NCBI GenBank assembly: GCA_004375785.1
Contig: SOKM01000005.1
Location: 1-11,313 of the forward strand
DNA length: 11,313 nt
Source: Candidatus Cloacimonadota bacterium
GTDB taxonomy: Bacteria > Hydrothermota > E44-bin80
Reading direction: 5' to 3'
The notes under the pieces were generated by a model, which worked only from the letters and a program-made list of their open reading frames with translations, was not told the origin of the DNA and made no database searches. Below, one piece after another: positions 6,307-11,313 of this stretch; position 1 is the stretch's first letter, and every line of letters begins with the position of its first letter. The translations under genes were made by a program, and so were the position numbers.

Positions 6307-8847
6307 TCACCTGTTATTTAGATTCTTCTTTTCTTTTAGTTTTTTCAGAAGTTGTTTTGCTGATTCATCATTCGGTTTTAGTTTTAGGTAATCCACCAGG
6401 AGAAACCTTGCCAATGCCGTATCACCGTTTGTCAGGCAGAATCTGAAGAGGTTTCCATAGACATCTCCATCTGCCATTGCTTCCCGTAAATACTTTGTTG
6501 TATTAAGGGTATCATTTCTGCTATAATAAAATGACGCAAGCCCGGCATACCCCGCAACCCTGTCATTTTTACTCTGCTTCGCCTTGAGATAATTCATCAA
6601 TGCTTCATCATCCTTGCCCTGCTCTTCATACATCTGTCCAATCATATAGTAAAGTAACCCGCTCTCAAATTTCTCAAGAACTTCTCTCAGGTTTTTTTCT
6701 GCTATATCATACTCTTTTCTCTCTTTATATATCTCAGCAAGGTTATAAGCAAAAGGCATAATATCCTTCACTGCGAACTTTTTCCCAAACTCAAGGACCT
6801 CTATTGCCTTCTCGTAATCACCTTTATTCTTCAGGTATACTCCCAGTGAGAAAAATCCTGCAGCATAGTTACTAAGAAGTTTTATGGTATTATCATCCTT
6901 ATATACATTTTCATTAAATATACTTCTGTAGCTGAATTTATTCAGTAGCAGGTTTTCTGTTTTCTCAGGGTCAACCATTCCCTTTCCCTCTTCTGGAACA
7001 ATCTTATATGCAAGAGCTTCGAGTTTTAGATGTTTGTTATATCCCTTCATATTTTCCCGTGAGACTGTCACAGCAAAATATATATTAAATTTTCCTTTGT
7101 AGTCTTTGAGGTATTTCTCTACAAATTCCTTTCTTGGAGCAAAAAGGTCTTTGGGAGTCAACTTCTTACCTGCATTTGTTGCAATAATGTCTCTAATTGC
7201 GAGGTCCTTTACATATAACACTTCGCCATCTGGAATCCTTACAGGTCTCAATTTCTCTATCTCCTTGTCCGTGAAACTTATCGGAACGCCCCACTGTTTG
7301 AGTTGTTTAATATACCAGTCTGTATTGAGAAGGCTAAGATTTGCTACAGCGACACCCGTATGTTTTTTTGCATCAAACTTCATGAATTTTTTTACCTCCT
7401 GGACAAACCAGAGTGGAAATGTGTCATTATCGCCGTTTGTAAATAATATGCTGCCTTCATCACAGGACATAAGGAGATTCATTCCATAATCATTTGCCAC
7501 CCAATTACCACGCCTATTCACATGTGAATTAAAATTGCTCAAGAGGGGTATTAAAGGAAAGACGAAGAGCAAAACGGACAAGCATACGGCAAGAATGAAT
7601 TTCCATTTCTTTAAACTCGCTTCAATAATACTTGTTGCAATCTGCCATAATCCTATACCTATAAAGAAAGTAAAAAATATAAAAGATACACTGAAGAAAT
7701 AATCCCTCTCTCTAACCTCCCTTGGTTTATGAAATGGGTCTGTGTCAGAGGGGGAAAACCGTAGATTCATATAAAATACAAGTCCAAGACTTGTAAAAAG
7801 CAGAACAATTGCAATGAGTGCAAAAGTCTTTCTGTTTCTCTTAAAATGGGACCACAACCCCCAGAAACCCAGCATCGCATAAAGCCATGTTGCAAAAACG
7901 GAAAGGAAGCGAGTAGTACTGGAAAATACTCTTGATTCTCGCGGGAAAGCAACAAACTGCCAGGAAAAATATTTTGTATAGACTCTGAACTGCTGCCAGA
8001 TCGCAACAAATACATTATATCCTGTTTCTGTAGCTGTTTTCCGTGGAAAGAATTTCGTAGGTCCGTACTGTTTTCTTGTGAAGACATCCCAGAGTTTCTC
8101 GAACGTTGTTGGAGCCACCTCATTAATCCCGGGACCTAATCTTGCCCGTATCAGCAGATAGAGATATGTTGTAATGGATATAAAAATAAGAGCAAAGGCA
8201 ATTATGAAAAACTTTGAATCAAGCAGTTCCTTTGGTTTTACAAGTAAGATAAAGACAAATAAAGCAGGGAATACAAGAAGAGGTAGGAGATGTATTCCCA
8301 TACTTAGAGAAACAATGTAGACAAGGAGTAGAAGCAGGTTTTTGTTATTTTTCTTCCCAATATTTTCCTGCCATATTAACACGACCCATAGGCTGAAGAA
8401 CATAATAAATGCACTTGTTGAATATACCTCTGCCTCGACAGAGCAGTCCCAGCTTGTAAATAAAAAAGAGGCAAGGAGTGCGGTCGCAGCACCAGAGGAA
8501 TGTTGTATGAGTTTTTCCCACAAGGATTTTGGTTTTTTAAATCTTTCTATTACTTTTACAAAGACAAGGTAAAGGAAAAGAGCAGCAAGTGCACCACTTA
8601 AGGCAGAATAGAAATTCATCCTGTATGCAATCTCACGAGAAATGGGGATTAAGGTGAATATTCTTCCAATCAGGACTTGCAAGGGTGTTCCAGGAGGGTG
8701 TGGAACACCGAGGATATAAGAACATGCAATAAACTCACCACAGTCCCAGAAGGAAGCGGTGGGGGCAAGTGTAATAAGGTATACAGAAAGAACAATAATG
8801 AATACTACAAGTCCTATAATAATTCTCAACTTTTTTTCTTTTTCCAT
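6307..8847 (-). CDS. DUF2723 polytopic membrane protein with C-terminal TPR repeats
   Basis: This 846-residue protein belongs to the DUF2723 (TMEM260-like) family, related to protein O-mannosyltransferases of the GT-C fold. It is therefore a likely inner-membrane glycosyltransferase that uses a lipid-linked sugar. The first periplasmic loop holds the family hallmark SFWDCGEFIA (32-41) and VPHPPGTPLQ (48-57), where D35 and E38 are the candidate catalytic acids. Further conserved patches are WDCSVEAEVYS (133-143), REVRERDYFF (376-385) and FTNGDNDTFPLWF (469-481). About ten hydrophobic segments fill residues 10-435. A soluble middle part follows, then about 175 residues of TPR-like helix pairs (660-835, for example YLKNKGDYEKAIEVLEFGKK at 671-690), which suggests protein-partner binding. 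The start is supported by AAAGGAGAG upstream. A strong terminator follows the gene. No lipid-sugar synthesis genes are nearby, so donor and acceptor are unknown. The family call is strong; the enzymatic role is inferred. Confidence 0.88.
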   Translation of the reverse strand: MEKEKKLRIIIGLVVFIIVLSVYLITLAPTASFWDCGEFIACSYILGVPHPPGTPLQVLIGRIFTLIPISREIAYRMNFYSALSGALAALFLYLVFVKVIERFKKPKSLWEKLIQHSSGAATALLASFLFTSWDCSVEAEVYSTSAFIMFFSLWVVLIWQENIGKKNNKNLLLLLVYIVSLSMGIHLLPLLVFPALFVFILLVKPKELLDSKFFIIAFALIFISITTYLYLLIRARLGPGINEVAPTTFEKLWDVFTRKQYGPTKFFPRKTATETGYNVFVAIWQQFRVYTKYFSWQFVAFPRESRVFSSTTRFLSVFATWLYAMLGFWGLWSHFKRNRKTFALIAIVLLFTSLGLVFYMNLRFSPSDTDPFHKPREVRERDYFFSVSFIFFTFFIGIGLWQIATSIIEASLKKWKFILAVCLSVLLFVFPLIPLLSNFNSHVNRRGNWVANDYGMNLLMSCDEGSILFTNGDNDTFPLWFVQEVKKFMKFDAKKHTGVAVANLSLLNTDWYIKQLKQWGVPISFTDKEIEKLRPVRIPDGEVLYVKDLAIRDIIATNAGKKLTPKDLFAPRKEFVEKYLKDYKGKFNIYFAVTVSRENMKGYNKHLKLEALAYKIVPEEGKGMVDPEKTENLLLNKFSYRSIFNENVYKDDNTIKLLSNYAAGFFSLGVYLKNKGDYEKAIEVLEFGKKFAVKDIMPFAYNLAEIYKERKEYDIAEKNLREVLEKFESGLLYYMIGQMYEEQGKDDEALMNYLKAKQSKNDRVAGYAGLASFYYSRNDTLNTTKYLREAMADGDVYGNLFRFCLTNGDTALARFLLVDYLKLKPNDESAKQLLKKLKEKKNLNNR

Positions 8848-8867
8848 CTAACTCTCCTTTTCTGGTT

Positions 8868-8903
8868 TGTTTAGTCTATTTAGTTTATTTAGTTTGTTTA
8901 GTT
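8868..8903. repeat. Four tandem copies of a 9-bp repeat
   Basis: Four head-to-tail 9-bp units, consensus T(G/A)TTTAGT(T/C), run from 8868, 8877, 8886 and 8895. The two middle copies are identical and the outer ones differ by one or two bases. The array ends 20 bases before the start codon of the DUF2723 gene, next to its ribosome binding site. It would be in the mRNA leader if transcription starts upstream. Copy number could vary by slippage. Confidence 0.8.
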
Positions 8904-8904
8904 C

Positions 8905-8947
8905 GTCATTGTGAGTATTTTCCTCATATTTCTTCTGAAGCAATCTC
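8905..8947. repeat. Intergenic element with GTCATTGTGAG and GAAGCAATCTC ends
   Basis: A 43-bp element begins with GTCATTGTGAG (8905-8915) and ends with GAAGCAATCTC (8937-8947). The ends are imperfect inverted repeats (ATTG/CAAT plus the outer G/C). From memory, very similar ends (GTCATTGCGAG and GAAGCAATCTC) bound a short repeat that recurs between genes in many environmental bacterial genomes. I cannot check copy number here. It codes for nothing visible. Confidence 0.55.
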
Positions 8948-8950
8948 ATA

Positions 8951-9068
8951 TTCTACAGCATTAGCGTTTTATTACAGCAAAGCATTTGTTCTACAGCGCA
9001 GCGTTAGTTAACAGCACGAAGTGCATTTTCTTCACAGCTGAAAGCGTTTAATTCCGTTGCACTGCAAC
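8951..9068. repeat. Degenerate ~19-bp tandem repeat array of mini-hairpins
   Basis: ACAGC recurs at 8955, 8974, 8993, 9011 and 9034 (spacing 19, 19, 18 and 23), each time followed by a second GC-ending half and a T-rich spacer. A sixth, diverged unit ends the array. The unit cores are self-complementary with different bases: GC-AAA-GC (8977), GC-GCA-GC (8996), GCAC-GAA-GTGC (9014), GCT-GAA-AGC (9037) and GTTGC-ACT-GCAAC (9056). Preserved pairing with changed bases suggests that structure, not sequence, is retained. There is no long reading frame. The array fills much of the gap between cdaA and the DUF2723 gene. Confidence 0.7.
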
Positions 9069-9102
9069 AATCTTTCCCTCTTCTCTCATCTCTCTTCTGC
9101 CT

Positions 9103-9849
9103 TTAATATCTCATTGCTTTTTCAAGATTTCTTTTGAGGCTCACAGTATCCATTCCTCTAAGAAGTTTTCCTTTTTGGGCAAAGGATATTTCCCTTGTCT
9201 CTTCTGAGAGAACAATGACCACTGCATCGGTCTCCTCGGTAATACCAATTGCAGCCCTGTGCCTCGTTCCTACGGTTACATCTAAGGAAGGATTTGGTGA
9301 AAGAGGAAGGATACAGCCTGCTCCTATGATAATGTCTCTATCAATAACAACAGCACCATCATGAAGTGGGGAATAAGGTGAGAAAATAGTTACAATAAGA
9401 TCAGATGAAACCTTTGCTTCTAATGATTTCCCCGTTTCCAAGTATCCTTTTAATCCAACCCTCCTTTTAACTACTATAAGCCCCCCCAACCCCCTTTCAC
9501 TAAGAGTTTTTGCGCACTTTACAAGTTCATCAATGGTCTCCTCCCTGGTCTCTTTAAGAAAGAACCTTACCAATCGGGTCCTTCCTATATTTGTAAGCGC
9601 TCTTCTTATCTCTGGCTGAAAAACAATTACAAATGCGACAATCCAGATTGTCTTCACCCCATCAACAATCCATTTAAGGCCTTGAAACTGCCAAATATTT
9701 GCAACGAGAGCAAAAAGAAGAACAAATGCCAGACCAATTATCATCTGAATTGCCCTTGTTCCTTTTATAAATCTTAATATCTGATAAAAGATAAAACTAA
9801 CTATAACAATATCAATGAAATCTATTAGTGTAAAATTAATTAAGTGCAC
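9103..9849 (-). CDS. cdaA: Diadenylate cyclase CdaA (cyclic di-AMP synthase)
   Basis: The enzyme joins two ATP into the second messenger c-di-AMP, which controls potassium and osmolyte balance and cell-wall state. The 248 residues match CdaA in length and layout. Three hydrophobic segments lie at about 10-28, 33-51 and 60-78, then a helical linker, then the DisA_N domain (about 95-240). Both catalytic motifs are intact: D164-G-A (PLHDGAVVID) and R196-H-R (VGTRHRAAIGITEETDA). The start is GTG at 9849-9847, whose G is also the last base of the folP stop TAG, so the genes overlap by one base. A GGGGGAG ribosome site inside the end of folP supports this start. It is translationally coupled to folP. 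A folP neighbour is common for cdaA, as I recall, but the usual downstream ybbR regulator gene is absent; repeats follow instead. Any regulator must lie elsewhere. Confidence 0.96.
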   Translation of the reverse strand: MHLINFTLIDFIDIVIVSFIFYQILRFIKGTRAIQMIIGLAFVLLFALVANIWQFQGLKWIVDGVKTIWIVAFVIVFQPEIRRALTNIGRTRLVRFFLKETREETIDELVKCAKTLSERGLGGLIVVKRRVGLKGYLETGKSLEAKVSSDLIVTIFSPYSPLHDGAVVIDRDIIIGAGCILPLSPNPSLDVTVGTRHRAAIGITEETDAVVIVLSEETREISFAQKGKLLRGMDTVSLKRNLEKAMRY

Positions 9850-11069
9850 TATTGTTTTCTCCCCCTGATAGATTCAAACATATCTATAAATTCCTTTGTT
9901 GCACTAACATCATGTACCCTTACTATATCAACCCCGCCTTCCAGAGCGATGGCACAGGCAGCAAGGCTTCCTTCAAGCCTCTTTTCGACAGGCAAATTAA
10001 GGATGTGTCCTATGAAGGATTTTCTTGATGCACCTACAAGAAGGGGGAAACCGAGTGATTTAAATTCCTTGATCCTGTTGAGTATCTCAAGGTTATCTTC
10101 GAGTCTTTTTCCGAAACCTATCCCAGGGTCGACTATTATTCTTTTATCTTCAATCCCTTCACTTATCGCAAATTTGACTCTTTCTTTCAAAAAATTGTAA
10201 ATCTCCTCTACTACTTGGTTATAGTAAGGGTGCTCCTGCATATTCTTCGGTGTTCCCTGCATGTGCATTATCACTACGCCTGCCTTTTTTTCTCGAACTA
10301 TTTCAACCATTCTCTCATCAAAGCGTAAACCGCTAATATCATTAACAATCTCCGCTCCACTCTCAAGTGCTTTCTCTGCAACTGCACTCTTGTAAGTATC
10401 GATTGAGATGGGAACATCTATCTTTTCTTTTAATTCATCAAGAACAGGAAGAACCCTCGTCAGTTCTTCATCCAGTGAAATGGGTGTGGAACCCGGCCTT
10501 GATGATTCTCCACCAATATCTATTATATCTGCCCCCTCTTCGACCATTTCCAGCGCTCTCTTAACTGCCTTCTCTTTCTCAAGGAATTTCCCTCCATCCG
10601 AGAACGAATCAGAGGTAACATTTAAGACTCCCATAATGAGAACTTTCTTACCTAACTCTATTTCTCTTGAGGAAGTCTTCAAATACCTTGAACCTTTGCT
10701 GCCATTTACCAAAAAGCGAAGTTTATGAGATATTGAATCAAGATTGAAAGGTTGGCCCTCAAGTTTTTCTGCAATTCTCTCTATCTCTTTGAGTGAGCCG
10801 AAAAGAATGAGATTGGATTCCTTCTTCTCACCGGTAATAACATCCCTGTGAACCGCTGCATCTGTTCCAACGGAGAGCGCAGCCTGTTTAATGATGTTGC
10901 AGGATGCTGGTTTCAGGTGCGAAATCTTTACTACAATAAAGTTACATTTCATAGCAAGGGAGTTAAGGCAACAACTATCTATGCCAATATTGGAGATCTC
11001 TCTTCTAACATCTTTTAACGACTTTAACGAAAGCAATCTGATATCGGCAATATTCTGATTTTTATTCAT
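9849..11069 (-). CDS. folP: Dihydropteroate synthase, long form
   Basis: FolP condenses 6-hydroxymethyl-7,8-dihydropterin diphosphate with p-aminobenzoate to make dihydropteroate in folate synthesis; it is the sulfonamide target. The TIM-barrel domain occupies about 140-400. Its motifs are intact: GVLNVTSDSFSDGG (147-160, loop 1), DIIDIGGESSRPGS (181-194, loop 2), D224 in SIDT, NDISG (243-247), DPGIGFGK (314-321, pterin site), GASRKSF (346-352) and RVHDV (384-388). About 135 extra N-terminal residues precede the barrel. They include KPASCNIIKQAALSVGTDAA (53-72), which resembles the extension seen in other ~400-residue DHPS proteins as I recall it; its function is unknown. The ATG at 11069 lacks a clear ribosome binding site, and an internal start such as Met40 cannot be excluded. 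The gene is first in the folP-cdaA pair and overlaps cdaA by one base. Confidence 0.96.
   Translation of the reverse strand: MNKNQNIADIRLLSLKSLKDVRREISNIGIDSCCLNSLAMKCNFIVVKISHLKPASCNIIKQAALSVGTDAAVHRDVITGEKKESNLILFGSLKEIERIAEKLEGQPFNLDSISHKLRFLVNGSKGSRYLKTSSREIELGKKVLIMGVLNVTSDSFSDGGKFLEKEKAVKRALEMVEEGADIIDIGGESSRPGSTPISLDEELTRVLPVLDELKEKIDVPISIDTYKSAVAEKALESGAEIVNDISGLRFDERMVEIVREKKAGVVIMHMQGTPKNMQEHPYYNQVVEEIYNFLKERVKFAISEGIEDKRIIVDPGIGFGKRLEDNLEILNRIKEFKSLGFPLLVGASRKSFIGHILNLPVEKRLEGSLAACAIALEGGVDIVRVHDVSATKEFIDMFESIRGRKQ
9859..9865 (-). promoter_or_regulatory. Ribosome binding site deciding the GTG start of cdaA
   Basis: GGGGGAG on the minus strand lies inside the last codons of folP, 9 bases before the GTG at 9849. 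It supports that GTG as the start. The site implies that ribosomes finishing folP re-initiate on cdaA. Confidence 0.75.
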
Positions 11070-11096
11070 TTTTGTAATTGTACATTAACCACAGAG

Positions 11097-11125
11097 TTTA
11101 CAGAGATTCTTTTTATTTTTATCAA
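11097..11125 (-). promoter_or_regulatory. Possible sigma-70 promoter of folP-cdaA
   Basis: TTGATA (11120-11125) and TGTAAA (11097-11102) on the minus strand are 17 bases apart and would start transcription near 11090, about 20 bases before the folP ATG. The -35 matches 5 of 6 and the -10 only 4 of 6 consensus bases. The region is very AT-rich, so chance matches are likely. Confidence 0.3.
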
Positions 11126-11205
11126 CAGGGATTTTAAGAGATTTAAAGAGATTTTTATTTTTCATTTTGTATTTTTATTTCATAAGTTCTCTTAAGTTCC
11201 CTGTT
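11124..11205. repeat. 18-bp imperfect inverted repeat flanking a 46-base AT-rich loop
   Basis: AACAGGGATTTTAAGAGA (11124-11141) pairs with TCTCTTAAGTTCCCTGTT (11188-11205) at 16 of 18 positions, and similarity continues a few bases on both sides. The 46-base loop is mostly A and T. The arms could form a cruciform or, in the transcript upstream of folP, a stem-loop. They could also be terminal repeats of a very small non-coding element. Confidence 0.65.
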
Positions 11206-11248
11206 AATGTTTTTTTATTGCAATAAAGATTCTTTGGTTTTTGGTATT

Positions 11249-11303
11249 GTAATTTGTTAATTGTTTGTGATTTGTTCATTGTGGTTTGGTAATTGTTTTT
11301 TTT
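11249..11303. repeat. Low-complexity ATTTGT/AATTGT tract
   Basis: The plus strand carries a loose series of 8-11 base units such as TAATTTGT, TAATTGTTTG, TGATTTGTTC and TAATTGTTT. On the other strand this reads as repeated ACAAAT/ACAATT words. The units are too irregular to define a period, and the tract appears to run to the window edge. No coding potential is seen. Confidence 0.45.
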
Positions 11304-11313
11304 GGAGTTATCA

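Larger units (their letters stand above)
8848..9102. other. Gene-free interval between cdaA and the DUF2723 gene, made of small repeats
   Basis: This 255-base gap holds, from left to right, the DUF2723 ribosome binding site, a 9-bp repeat array, a 43-bp palindrome-ended element and a ~19-bp repeat array. A pyrimidine-rich tail (9069-9102 on the plus strand) abuts the cdaA stop. I find no RNA gene, no convincing sigma-70 promoter and no terminator with a U-run. The DUF2723 gene could therefore be read through from folP-cdaA. Confidence 0.6.
11070..11313. other. AT-rich gene-free region upstream of folP
   Basis: These 244 bases hold no supported gene on either strand. They contain four loose copies of an (A/C)AGAG(A/T)TT motif (near 11091, 11100, 11136 and 11146), a long inverted repeat (11124-11205), a 14-bp palindrome (TTTATTGCAATAAA, 11214-11227) and a T/G-rich low-complexity tract (about 11249-11303). 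The leader and promoter of folP must lie here or further right. The window ends before any gene on that side. Confidence 0.6.

Noticed and set aside
8868..9068. CRISPR array
   Set aside because: Repeat units are 9 or about 19 bases, head to tail, without unique spacers of constant length, and no cas genes are nearby.
9056..9068. Terminator after cdaA (GTTGC/GCAAC hairpin)
   Set aside because: The stem is 5 bp and no U-run follows on the minus strand; it fits better as the last unit of the repeat array.
11188..11205. ECF promoter (GGGAACTT on the minus strand) upstream of folP
   Set aside because: No CGTT-like or TCTGA-like -10 lies 15-17 bases downstream, and the word is part of the inverted repeat arm.

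Overview
This is a low-GC (by eye well under 45%), bacterial, protein-dense window. Seven of its eight genes lie on the minus strand; only the first is on the plus strand. No rRNA, tRNA, IS element or CRISPR is visible. An extracytoplasmic-function (ECF) sigma factor with a membrane anti-sigma factor, a signal-peptide HtrA-like protein, a TPR-tailed DUF2723 membrane protein and a eukaryote-like type 2 isoleucyl-tRNA synthetase suggest an uncultured diderm bacterium, perhaps of the FCB/WOR-3 type. That placement is an inference from gene style only.

Layout from left to right: (1) 32-589 (+), an AhpD/carboxymuconolactone-decarboxylase-fold protein, convergent with (2) 622-3846 (-), ileS, which has its own near-perfect sigma-70 promoter at 3903-3930. 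(3) 3954-6182 (-), read from the right as ECF sigma factor, zinc-finger anti-sigma factor, then HtrA/PDZ protein. The three genes are closely spaced and preceded by a candidate ECF-type promoter. The HtrA-like protein keeps the serine motif but has lost the catalytic His and Asp, so it is probably a pseudoprotease. (4) 6252-6285, a strong intrinsic terminator that ends (5) 6307-8847 (-), the DUF2723/TPR membrane protein. (6) 8848-9102, an intergenic stretch built from three unrelated small repeat types. (7) 9103-11069 (-), folP and cdaA, overlapping by one base. (8) 11070-11313, a gene-free AT-rich region with an 18-bp inverted repeat and low-complexity tracts.

How the genes may work together: sigma factor, anti-sigma factor and HtrA-like protein look like one envelope-stress module, with the PDZ protein as a possible periplasmic sensor rather than a protease. 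folP (folate) and cdaA (cyclic di-AMP) form a translationally coupled pair. The most notable single observation is in IleRS: its HIGH signature reads GVHH and its KMSKS loop reads EMHKS. The first matches a 1,3-swapped motif reported, as I recall, for mupirocin hyper-resistant IleRS enzymes.
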